Source of the DNA: Cupriavidus sp. U2
Lineage (GTDB): Bacteria > Pseudomonadota > Gammaproteobacteria > Burkholderiales > Burkholderiaceae
Length of the DNA stretch: 64,000 nt
Reading direction: 5' to 3'
Assembly: GCF_009663685.2 (NCBI RefSeq)
Contig: NZ_RCOG02000032.1
Location: 63,382 to 127,381 of the forward strand
Shown here: piece after piece, positions 42,051-49,719 of the stretch
Numbering within the stretch: the first letter of the stretch is position 1
How the letters are laid out: each line of letters opens with the position of its first letter
Translations under genes and position numbers: made by a program
Notes under the pieces: model-generated
What the model saw: only the letters and a program-made list of their open reading frames with translations
What the model was told of the DNA's origin: nothing
Database searches by the model: none

Positions 42051-44648
42051 ATGAACACTGCCTACCGCAAGCCGCTGCCCGGGACCCGTCTCGATTATTT
42101 CGACGCCCGCGCTGCCGTCAATGACATCTCCCCGGGCGCCTGGGACAAACTGCCGTACACGTCGCGCGTGCTGGCCGAAAACCTGGTGCGCCGCTGCGAC
42201 CCCGCCACGCTGAACGATTCGCTCAGGCAGCTTGTCGAGCGCAAGCGTGACCTCGATTTCCCGTGGTTCCCGGCCCGCGTGGTCTGCCACGACATCCTGG
42301 GCCAGACCGCGCTGGTGGACCTGGCCGGCCTGCGCGATGCCATCGCCGACCAGGGCGGCGACCCGGCCAAGGTCAACCCGGTGGTGCCGGTGCAGCTGAT
42401 CGTCGATCACTCGCTGGCCGTGGAATGTGGCGGCTTTGATCCCGACGCGTTCGCCAAGAACCGCGCCATCGAGGATCGCCGCAACGAAGACCGTTTCGAT
42501 TTCATCAACTGGACCAAGAAGGCGTTCCGTAACGTCGACGTGATCCCGCCGGGCAACGGCATCATGCACCAGATCAATCTGGAAAAGATGTCGCCCGTGA
42601 TCCATGCCGACCACGGCGTGGCCTATCCCGATACCTGCGTGGGCACCGACAGCCACACGCCGCACGTTGACGCGCTGGGCGTGATCGCCATCGGCGTGGG
42701 CGGCCTGGAGGCCGAGAACGTGATGCTGGGCCGCGCGTCGTGGATGCGCCTGCCCGACATCGTCGGCGTGGAACTGAGCGGCCGCCGCCAGCCCGGCATC
42801 ACCGCCACCGACATCGTGCTGGCGCTGACCGAATTCCTGCGCAAGGAAAAGGTTGTCGGCGCCTATCTGGAATTCCGTGGCGAGGGTGCGTCGAGCCTGA
42901 CGCTCGGGGACCGCGCCACGATCTCGAACATGGCGCCCGAATACGGCGCCACCGCCGCGATGTTCTTCATCGACGGGCAGACCACCGAATACCTGCGCCT
43001 GACCGGCCGCGACGAAGCCCAGGTGCAGCTGGTGGAAACGTACGCCAAAACCACCGGCCTGTGGGCCGATGCGCTGAAGACGGCCGAATACGAGCGCGTT
43101 CTGCATTTCGACCTGTCCACCGTGGTCCGCAACATGGCCGGCCCGTCGAACCCGCACAAGCGCCTGCCGACGTCCGACCTGGCCGCGCGTGGCATTGCCG
43201 GCAAGTGGGAGGAAATACCGGGCCAGATGCCCGACGGCGCGGTCATCATCGCCGCCATCACGAGCTGCACCAACACCAGCAACCCGCGCAACGTGATTGC
43301 CGCCGCGCTGCTGGCCCGCAACGCCAACGCGCGCGGCCTGACGCGCAAGCCGTGGGTCAAGTCGTCGCTGGCGCCCGGCTCGAAGGCGGTGGAACTGTAC
43401 CTGCAGGAAGCCAACCTGCTGCCCGACCTGGAAAAGCTCGGCTTCGGCATCGTGGCGTTTGCCTGCACGACCTGCAATGGCATGTCGGGCGCGCTCGACC
43501 CGAAGATCCAGCAGGAGATCATCGACCGGGACCTGTACGCCACGGCCGTGCTGTCCGGCAACCGCAACTTCGACGGCCGTATCCACCCGTACGCCAGGCA
43601 GGCGTTCCTGGCGTCGCCCCCGCTGGTCGTGGCCTACGCCATCGCCGGCACGATCCGCTTCGATATCGAGCAGGACGCCCTGGGCACCGACGCAAGCGGC
43701 AAGCCGGTCTACCTGAAGGACATCTGGCCGAGCGACGAGGAAATCGACGCGATCGTGAAGCAGAGCGTGAAGCCCGAGCAGTTCCGCAAGGTCTACGAGC
43801 CGATGTTCGCGCTGCACGCCGAGAACGACACGTCGATCGATCCGCTGTACGACTGGCGGCCGCAAAGCACGTACATCCGCCGCCCGCCGTACTGGGAAGG
43901 CGCGCTGGCCGGCGAGCGCACGCTGCGCGGCATGCGCGCGCTGGCGGTGCTGGGCGACAACATCACCACCGACCACCTGTCGCCGTCCAACGCCATCCTG
44001 CGCAACAGCGCGGCCGGCGAGTACCTGGCAAAGATGGGCCTGCCGGAAGAAGACTTCAACTCGTACGCCACACACCGCGGCGACCACCTGACCGCCCAGC
44101 GCGCCACGTTCGCCAACCCGACGCTGATCAACGAGATGGCCGTGGTCGATGGCGCGGTCAAGAAGGGGTCGCTGGCCCGCATCGAGCCCGAAGGCAAGGT
44201 CGTGCGCATGTGGGAAGCCATCGAGACCTATATGGATCGCAAGCAGCCGCTGATCGTGGTGGCCGGGGCCGACTATGGCCAGGGCTCGTCGCGCGACTGG
44301 GCTGCCAAGGGCGTGCGGCTGGCCGGCGTGGAGGCCATCGTGGCCGAAGGCTTCGAACGCATCCACCGTACCAACCTGATCGGCATGGGCGTGCTGCCGG
44401 TGGAATTCCTGCCGGGCACCAACCGCCTGACGCTGGGGATCGACGGCACCGAGACGTTCGACGTGGTTGGCGCACGCCGCCCGCGCGCCGAGCTGACGCT
44501 GGTGATCCATCGCAGGAACGGCGAAACGGTGGAAGTGCCCGTGCTGTGCCGGCTGGACAGCGACGAGGAAGTGTCGATCTATGAAGCCGGCGGCGTGCTG
44601 CAGCGATTTGCCCAGGATTTCCTGGAATCGTCGCGCGCCGCAGCCTGA
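42051..44648 (+). CDS. acnD: 2-methylisocitrate dehydratase, Fe/S-dependent
   Basis: An 865-residue aconitase-family enzyme. Iron-sulfur cysteines are in ITSCTNTSNPRN and FACTTCNGMSGAL; GTDSHTPHVDALG and GQGSSRDWAAKG are catalytic/substrate segments. AcnD dehydrates 2-methylcitrate to a 2-methylaconitate isomer and needs PrpF to finish; together they replace PrpD, which is absent here. The start at 42051 is chosen for family agreement (MNTAYRKPLPGT); no strong RBS is seen, so coupling to prpC is possible. Confidence 0.95.
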   Translation: MNTAYRKPLPGTRLDYFDARAAVNDISPGAWDKLPYTSRVLAENLVRRCDPATLNDSLRQLVERKRDLDFPWFPARVVCHDILGQTALVDLAGLRDAIADQGGDPAKVNPVVPVQLIVDHSLAVECGGFDPDAFAKNRAIEDRRNEDRFDFINWTKKAFRNVDVIPPGNGIMHQINLEKMSPVIHADHGVAYPDTCVGTDSHTPHVDALGVIAIGVGGLEAENVMLGRASWMRLPDIVGVELSGRRQPGITATDIVLALTEFLRKEKVVGAYLEFRGEGASSLTLGDRATISNMAPEYGATAAMFFIDGQTTEYLRLTGRDEAQVQLVETYAKTTGLWADALKTAEYERVLHFDLSTVVRNMAGPSNPHKRLPTSDLAARGIAGKWEEIPGQMPDGAVIIAAITSCTNTSNPRNVIAAALLARNANARGLTRKPWVKSSLAPGSKAVELYLQEANLLPDLEKLGFGIVAFACTTCNGMSGALDPKIQQEIIDRDLYATAVLSGNRNFDGRIHPYARQAFLASPPLVVAYAIAGTIRFDIEQDALGTDASGKPVYLKDIWPSDEEIDAIVKQSVKPEQFRKVYEPMFALHAENDTSIDPLYDWRPQSTYIRRPPYWEGALAGERTLRGMRALAVLGDNITTDHLSPSNAILRNSAAGEYLAKMGLPEEDFNSYATHRGDHLTAQRATFANPTLINEMAVVDGAVKKGSLARIEPEGKVVRMWEAIETYMDRKQPLIVVAGADYGQGSSRDWAAKGVRLAGVEAIVAEGFERIHRTNLIGMGVLPVEFLPGTNRLTLGIDGTETFDVVGARRPRAELTLVIHRRNGETVEVPVLCRLDSDEEVSIYEAGGVLQRFAQDFLESSRAAA

Positions 44649-44668
44649 TCGGTATTAGGAAAACTACG

Positions 44669-45862
44669 ATGGCTCACGTACCTCAAATCAGGATTCCCGC
44701 CACGTACCTGCGTGGCGGCACCAGCAAGGGTGTGTTTTTCCGGCTGCAGGACCTGCCCGAATCGGCGCAGAAGCCCGGCGAAGCGCGGGACCGCCTGCTG
44801 ATGCGCGTGATCGGCAGCCCCGATCCGTACGGCAAGCAGATCGACGGCATGGGCGCCGCCACGTCGAGCACCAGCAAGACAGTGATCATCGCAAGGAGTT
44901 CGCGTCCGGACCACGACGTGGACTACCTGTTCGGCCAGGTGTCGATCGACCAGCCGTTCGTGGACTGGAGCGGCAACTGCGGCAACCTGTCGGCGGCCGT
45001 GGGGCCGTTCGCGGTCAGCAACGGATTTATCGAGGCATCGCGGATTCCTGAAAATGGAACCGTGACCGTGAGGATCTGGCAGGCCAATATCGGCAAGACG
45101 ATCATCGCGCACGTGCCGATCACCAACGGCGCGGTGCAGGAAACCGGCGATTTCGAGCTCGATGGCGTGACCTTCCCGGCCGCCGAAGTCCAGCTCGAAT
45201 TCATGGACCCGGCCGCCGAGGAAGGCGACGACGGCGGCGGTGCGATGTTTCCGACCGGCAACCTGATCGACGACCTCGAAGTGCCCGGCGTGGGCACGCT
45301 CCGGGCCACGATGATCAACGCCGGCATCCCGACGATCTTCGTCGAGGCGGAAGCCATCGGCTACACCGGCACCGAGTTGCAGGACGCCATCAACGGCGAC
45401 CCGAAGGCGCTGGAGATGTTCGAGACGATCCGGGCCTACGGCGCCAGGCGCATGGGCCTGATCCAGGATATCGACGAAGCGAAGAAGCGCCAGCACACGC
45501 CCAAGGTGGCGTTCGTGGCCCGGCCGGCCACCTATACCGCGTCGAGCGGCAAGACGGTGGAAGCCGGCAGCGTGGACCTGCTGGTGCGCGCGCTGTCGAT
45601 GGGCAAGCTGCACCACGCGATGATGGGCACCGCGGCCGTGGCGATCGGCACGGCGGCTGCCGTGCCGGGCACGCTGGTGAACCTGGCGGCCGGCGGCGGC
45701 GAGCGCGAGGCCGTGCGCTTCGGCCATCCGTCGGGCACGCTGCGTGTGGGCGCGCAGGCCGCGCTGGTGGACGGCCAGTGGACCGTGCAGAAGGCCATCA
45801 TGAGCCGCAGCGCACGCGTGCTGATGGAAGGCTGGGTGCGCGTGCCGGGAGACGCGTTCTAG
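44669..45862 (+). CDS. prpF: 2-methylaconitate cis-trans isomerase
   Basis: A 397-residue PrpF. The opening PATYLRGGTSKGVFFRLQDL, the segment GNCGNLSAAVGPFAV and AKTGTVEAGSVDLLVR-like SGKTVEAGSVDLLV match the two-lobed diaminopimelate-epimerase-like fold of the family. PrpF isomerises the AcnD product so that it can be hydrated to 2-methylisocitrate. It is the last gene of the operon, followed 69 bp later by a stem-loop. Confidence 0.95.
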   Translation: MAHVPQIRIPATYLRGGTSKGVFFRLQDLPESAQKPGEARDRLLMRVIGSPDPYGKQIDGMGAATSSTSKTVIIARSSRPDHDVDYLFGQVSIDQPFVDWSGNCGNLSAAVGPFAVSNGFIEASRIPENGTVTVRIWQANIGKTIIAHVPITNGAVQETGDFELDGVTFPAAEVQLEFMDPAAEEGDDGGGAMFPTGNLIDDLEVPGVGTLRATMINAGIPTIFVEAEAIGYTGTELQDAINGDPKALEMFETIRAYGARRMGLIQDIDEAKKRQHTPKVAFVARPATYTASSGKTVEAGSVDLLVRALSMGKLHHAMMGTAAVAIGTAAAVPGTLVNLAAGGGEREAVRFGHPSGTLRVGAQAALVDGQWTVQKAIMSRSARVLMEGWVRVPGDAF

Positions 45863-45930
45863 CCGATTCCTTGTTCCATGCGATAGGTCTGACGTAGCGC
45901 TCGGACTTTTCTGAAATTGTCGTCACCGGG

Positions 45931-45966
45931 CGGCATTCTTCGTGGCCGAAGAATGCCGCTTTGTCT
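45931..45966 (+). terminator. Probable terminator of the prp operon
   Basis: CGGCATTCTTCG pairs perfectly with CGAAGAATGCCG (45931-45942 with 45947-45958, loop of 4), followed by CTTTGTCTT. A 12-bp stem with a weak T-tract, 69 bp after prpF. Confidence 0.7.
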
Positions 45967-46012
45967 TATCCAGCATACGTTTTGCGCGGGTGCAAGGATT
46001 CTGTTGAAGTTG

Positions 46013-46041
46013 TCGACGCAACGCCGTGGCGTGGTTATAGT
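46013..46041 (+). promoter_or_regulatory. Possible sigma-70 promoter of the asparaginase gene
   Basis: TCGACG-N17-TATAGT, a partial -35 and good -10 match at standard spacing, about 112 bp upstream of the start codon and after the prp terminator. Confidence 0.35.
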
Positions 46042-46152
46042 TCTGGCTCCGTTCGCGAACCATTGCGGCTTGCGGCGGTTCAACGAACCAATCAAAAGCG
46101 GCCCCTGCTGTTTCCACAAGAATCACGCACCAGGCCGGGAAAGAGGAGAATC

Positions 46153-47274
46153 ATGCAACGACCTGCCAAGCTCACCACCCTTGCCACCCTGCTGCTGTCC
46201 GCCGCGCTGCTGACCGGCACCGCGCATGCGCAACTGGCCCCGTCGGCCAGCGCCTCCGCGCCCGCCGGCACCACGGCCGAAGCGCGCAAGGCCAACATCG
46301 TCATCATCGGCACCGGCGGCACCATCGCCGGCGCGGGTGCATCGGCCACCAACACCGCGGCGTACCAGTCCGCCGTGGTGCCCGTGGACAAGATCATTGC
46401 CTCGGTACCCGAAATCTCGAAGGTCGCCAACGTCAAGGGCGAGCAGATTTTCCAGATCGGCTCCGAGAGCTTCAACAACGAACGCCTGCTGAAGCTGGGC
46501 AAGCGCGTGTCGGAACTGCTCAAGCAGCCTGACGTGGACGGCATCGTCATCACGCACGGCACCGACACGATCGAGGAAACCGCGTACTTCCTGAACCTGA
46601 CGCTCAAGAGCGACAAGCCCGTGGTGGTGGTTGGCTCGATGCGTCCGGGCACGGCGCTGGGCGCCGACGGCGCGCTGAACCTCTACGATGCCGTCCTGGT
46701 GGCCTCGAGCCCGGCCTCCAAGGGCAAGGGCGCGCTGGTGGTGCTCAACGACGAGATCCACACCGGCCGCGACGTGACCAAGACCAACACGTTCAAGACC
46801 GAGACGTTCCGCTCGCCGTTCGGCCCGCTGGGCTACGTGGTGGAAGGCCGCACGCTGTACTACCGCACGCTGGCCCGCCCGCACACGCTGCAGACCGAGT
46901 TCGATATCGACAAGATCGACAAGCTGCCCGAAGTGGCCGTGGTCTACGCCTACGGCAACGTGAATCCGGCCAGCATCGACGCGGCCGTCAAGAACGGCGC
47001 CAAGGCCATCGTCTATGCCGCGACCGGCAACGGCAGCGTGGGCGACTACATGGTGGAGCCGCTCAAGGCCGCGCAGGCCAAGGGCGTGCAGGTGGTGCGG
47101 GCCTCGCGCACCGGCAGCGGCATCGTCGTGCGCAACGCCGAGCAGCCGGACGACAAGTACAACTGGATCGTCACCGACGACCAGCTGCCGCAGAAGGCGC
47201 GCATCCTGATGGCGCTGGCCCTGACCAAGACCAACGACCCGAAGGCCCTGCAGCAGATCTTCTGGAAGTACTGA
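46153..47274 (+). CDS. Periplasmic L-asparaginase, type II (possibly glutaminase-asparaginase)
   Basis: A 373-residue exported asparaginase. The signal peptide (1-27, cleavage AHA before QLAPS) sets a periplasmic site. Both catalytic threonines are in place: IGTGGTIAGAG and VITHGTDTIEET. The start at 46153 has a GAGGAG site; the frame extends 64 codons further but is not part of the protein. Type II enzymes hydrolyse asparagine, and many of this branch also glutamine. The gene follows the prp terminator and is probably a single transcript. Confidence 0.92.
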   Translation: MQRPAKLTTLATLLLSAALLTGTAHAQLAPSASASAPAGTTAEARKANIVIIGTGGTIAGAGASATNTAAYQSAVVPVDKIIASVPEISKVANVKGEQIFQIGSESFNNERLLKLGKRVSELLKQPDVDGIVITHGTDTIEETAYFLNLTLKSDKPVVVVGSMRPGTALGADGALNLYDAVLVASSPASKGKGALVVLNDEIHTGRDVTKTNTFKTETFRSPFGPLGYVVEGRTLYYRTLARPHTLQTEFDIDKIDKLPEVAVVYAYGNVNPASIDAAVKNGAKAIVYAATGNGSVGDYMVEPLKAAQAKGVQVVRASRTGSGIVVRNAEQPDDKYNWIVTDDQLPQKARILMALALTKTNDPKALQQIFWKY

Positions 47275-47297
47275 TCGCCGGCTCGGTTGACCGGCAA

Positions 47298-47318
47298 GGC
47301 CCCGGCCCCGCCGGGGCC
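47298..47318. terminator. GC-rich stem-loop between convergent genes
   Basis: GGCCCCGG-N5-CCGGGGCC, a perfect 8-bp stem between the asparaginase stop (47274) and the stop of the convergent thioesterase gene (47329). No T-run on either side, so intrinsic termination is uncertain. Confidence 0.4.
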
Positions 47319-47328
47319 GCCTGATTCC

Positions 47329-47763
47329 CTACAGCAGTGCCGTGCTCATCAGCGCCTTGGCGGCGAGCACGGCTTCTGCCTCGCTCTCGGCAAACACCGA
47401 CACCTCGGTCACCACCTGGCGCTTGCCCCGGCGTACCACGTCCGCCACGGCACGCAGCGTCGCAGACTTTGCCGGCGCCAGATACTGGATCGACAGCGAT
47501 CCGGTCGCCCCGCCCTTCACGACCTCCAGATCCACGGCAGTAAACGCCGCCGCTGCGCCGGCCACATCGATCAGCGTGGCGATGACGCCGCCGTGGACCA
47601 TGTCGCCCACCGTAATGTTTTGCATGCTGAATGGCAGCAGCAGCTCCACATGATCGGGCGCCACCACATCGAACCGAATCCCGAGCGCGCGCGCCACGGG
47701 CGATCCGCCCAGCACCGATTCGAGCATGGCGGCATTGCGGGGTTCGACTGACTTTGCGGACAT
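47329..47763 (-). CDS. PaaI-like hotdog-fold thioesterase
   Basis: A 144-residue single hotdog domain of the PaaI/YdiI type. The signature MVHGGVIATLIDVAGAAAAF contains the HGG loop, and LSIQYLAPA and AKGRRQVVTEV-like VRRGKRQVVTEV fit the family beta-strands. It probably hydrolyses acyl-CoA thioesters as a tetramer. The start at 47763 has a GGGAGG site. It is a single gene between a convergent asparaginase and a divergent DUF1289 gene; substrate unknown. Confidence 0.88.
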   Translation of the reverse strand: MSAKSVEPRNAAMLESVLGGSPVARALGIRFDVVAPDHVELLLPFSMQNITVGDMVHGGVIATLIDVAGAAAAFTAVDLEVVKGGATGSLSIQYLAPAKSATLRAVADVVRRGKRQVVTEVSVFAESEAEAVLAAKALMSTALL

Positions 47764-47937
47764 GGACGGCCTCCCTGGCATCAACTGGACTGGAATCATG
47801 ACCCGTCAAGGGTAGATGGCCGTCAAGCGGTCCACAATGACTTCGGGGGTAATTCCCAAGTGCCGAAAGCGCCGGGGCCGGGCGTTTATAATGTGCGGCC
47901 AGCCGCTATACGGCCTTTTTCCGCAGCGCCCCGCTTC

Positions 47938-48192
47938 ATGTCCGCCAATACGCCCGATCCGCTCCCTTCGCCCGCCACCTCCGACCAGGACGAGGCCCAG
48001 ACGCGCCTGAGCGACCGCCCGGACAGCCCCTGCATCGGCATCTGCTCGACCCTGTTCGACGAGGTATGCCAAGGCTGCGGCCGCACCGCCGCCGAAGTCA
48101 GCAACTGGGTGTTCTATAGCGAAGAGGAAAAGCAGGGGATCTGGGAGCGGATCACGCGCGAAGCCACGGCATGGCGATTCCGCCAGGAATAA
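47938..48192 (+). CDS. DUF1289 small cysteine-rich protein
   Basis: An 84-residue protein. The family motif SPCIGICSTLFDEVCQGCGR (four cysteines) followed by TAAEVSNW is complete, suggesting a small zinc-binding fold. A TATAAT hexamer is at 47887-47892, about 45 bp upstream of the ATG. The C-terminal W-x-x-I-x-x-R-E pattern is normal for the family. It is divergent from the thioesterase gene and convergent with the MOSC gene. Function unknown. Confidence 0.85.
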   Translation: MSANTPDPLPSPATSDQDEAQTRLSDRPDSPCIGICSTLFDEVCQGCGRTAAEVSNWVFYSEEEKQGIWERITREATAWRFRQE

Positions 48193-48204
48193 CGCCCCGG
48201 CGTC

Positions 48205-48936
48205 TCAGCCTCCGGCCAGGCGCCTTTCCATATCCTCGACTGCGTGGTTCGCCACGCGCTGGCGGGCCAGCTTTCGCCAGCTTTCTGCCAGGACTGGCAG
48301 TTCCGCCATCTCGGCCAGCGCGGCGATATTGAGCCGGTCGACGTAGAGCACGTGCAGCAGCCGTTGCAGGCTCCAGTCCGGACAGGGCCGCGCCACCAGC
48401 ACCAGGCGATCGCCGGCGGCCAGATCGCCCTCCTCGATCACGCGGTAATACCAGCCCGTACGGCCGCTGCCCTGCACGGCGCGCGACATGCCTGCAAACC
48501 CGAAGCGATGATTGAGCTTCCAGCAAGGCTGGCGGGCCTGCGACACCTCCACCAGTGCCGTGCCCAGCCGGAAGCGGTCGCCGATGCAGACATCGGCCTC
48601 CGTCAAACCCGTTGTACTCAGATTTTCGCCAAATGCGCCGGCGCGTTCGAGTACGTCGATGTTGCCACCGTGCCCGGCCAGTTCGCCGCGCCAGCCAGCA
48701 TAGTGGTCGCGCGGATAGTGGTGGATCGCCTTTTCCGGCCCGCCATGGTGTTTCGGATCGCCCTGTTCGTCGACGTCCAGCCCGATGGTGGTCACACGTA
48801 CCGGCCCGTCGATTGCCGTCTTGTCGATGCCGCTGGGCACGCCTTTGGGCCCGAACGGCCGGACGCGGCCTGCCAGCAGCGCATCGATGCGGACGTCGAG
48901 CCGCACGTCGATATCGTGGGAGCTCCCTCTGCTCAC
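48205..48936 (-). CDS. MOSC-domain protein (YiiM-like)
   Basis: A 243-residue MOSC-domain protein with a C-terminal 3-alpha helical domain, as in YiiM, which handles molybdenum-cofactor-bound substrates such as hydroxylated purine analogues. Key segments: GDPKHHGGPEKAIHHY, GAFGENLSTTGL, and the conserved Cys in SQARQPCWKLN. The start is the GTG at 48936, which has a GGAGGAAG site and overlaps the stop of the GATase gene by 4 nt (GTGA). An ATG 7 codons earlier is in frame but lacks an RBS. Coupled to the GATase gene. Confidence 0.88.
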   Translation of the reverse strand: MSRGSSHDIDVRLDVRIDALLAGRVRPFGPKGVPSGIDKTAIDGPVRVTTIGLDVDEQGDPKHHGGPEKAIHHYPRDHYAGWRGELAGHGGNIDVLERAGAFGENLSTTGLTEADVCIGDRFRLGTALVEVSQARQPCWKLNHRFGFAGMSRAVQGSGRTGWYYRVIEEGDLAAGDRLVLVARPCPDWSLQRLLHVLYVDRLNIAALAEMAELPVLAESWRKLARQRVANHAVEDMERRLAGG

Positions 48937-49652
48937 AGCCCCGCTTCCTCCATCCACCGCGCAAACATCAGTTCGCCGGCGCTGGCCACCGTGGCACCAA
49001 TCTCGGCCGTACGGCGGCGGATCGTGCGCGGATCGATGCCGGCCCTGGCCAGTTCAACGGTATGGCCGATCAGCCAGGTCTCGATGTCGCCGGGTTTCAC
49101 CTCGGGGTGGAACTGCAGCGCCAGCACATGCTTGCCGATGGCGTAGGCCTGGTTCGGCGTGGCCGCCGTCGATGCCAGCAGTTCGGCGCCTTCCGGCAGG
49201 TCGAAGGTGTCGCCGTGCCAGTGCAGGACTTCCCAGTCGGCATTGGCCAGCACCGCCAGCGGCGAACGGCGCCCGGCGTCGGTCGGCTGGATCTGGCCCC
49301 AGCCGATTTCGCGCGTGCCCGGATAGACGCGCGCGCCCGATGCGGCGGCAATCAGCTGCGCGCCCAGGCAGGCGCCGATGATCGGCAGTTCGTCTGCCAG
49401 GCGCTGGCGGATCACGCCGATCTCGGCCTCCAGCCATGGGTAGGCTTCAGTCTCGTAAACGCCGATCGGGCCCCCAAGCACAACCAGCAGATCGGCCGGG
49501 TCCGTCTGCACCAGCGTCAGGTCGTCCACGCCCGCCTGGTAGATACGGATGTCATGGCCGCGGTCGCGCGCCACATCGGCAATCACGCCCGCATGCTCGA
49601 AAGCAACGTGCTGGATGACATCGGTACGCAACTGGCGCCTGGGTTCGCTCAT
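48933..49652 (-). CDS. Class I glutamine amidotransferase-like protein
   Basis: A 239-residue GATase1 protein. The nucleophile Cys is in GACLGAQLIA, and the His of LQFHPEVKPG completes the triad with a downstream Glu. Related stand-alone proteins include GuaA-like and gamma-glutamyl hydrolases; the acceptor is unknown. The start at 49652 has a CAGGAG site. Stop overlaps the MOSC start (GTGA), implying the two are made together. Confidence 0.88.
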   Translation of the reverse strand: MSEPRRQLRTDVIQHVAFEHAGVIADVARDRGHDIRIYQAGVDDLTLVQTDPADLLVVLGGPIGVYETEAYPWLEAEIGVIRQRLADELPIIGACLGAQLIAAASGARVYPGTREIGWGQIQPTDAGRRSPLAVLANADWEVLHWHGDTFDLPEGAELLASTAATPNQAYAIGKHVLALQFHPEVKPGDIETWLIGHTVELARAGIDPRTIRRRTAEIGATVASAGELMFARWMEEAGL

Positions 49653-49719
49653 CGACTGACACTCCTGCTGGAAAATGTGGCTCGGACTTGAATGCGGCCC
49701 CATACGATACCGCACCGCA

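Noticed and set aside
41994..44510. 838-codon open frame on the minus strand opposite acnD
   Set aside because: Codon-position shadow of acnD in GC-rich DNA; the translation is Arg/His/Gly-rich with no domain.
45859..46126. Small frames between prpF and the asparaginase gene
   Set aside because: They overlap the terminator and promoter elements, and the translations show no recognisable family.
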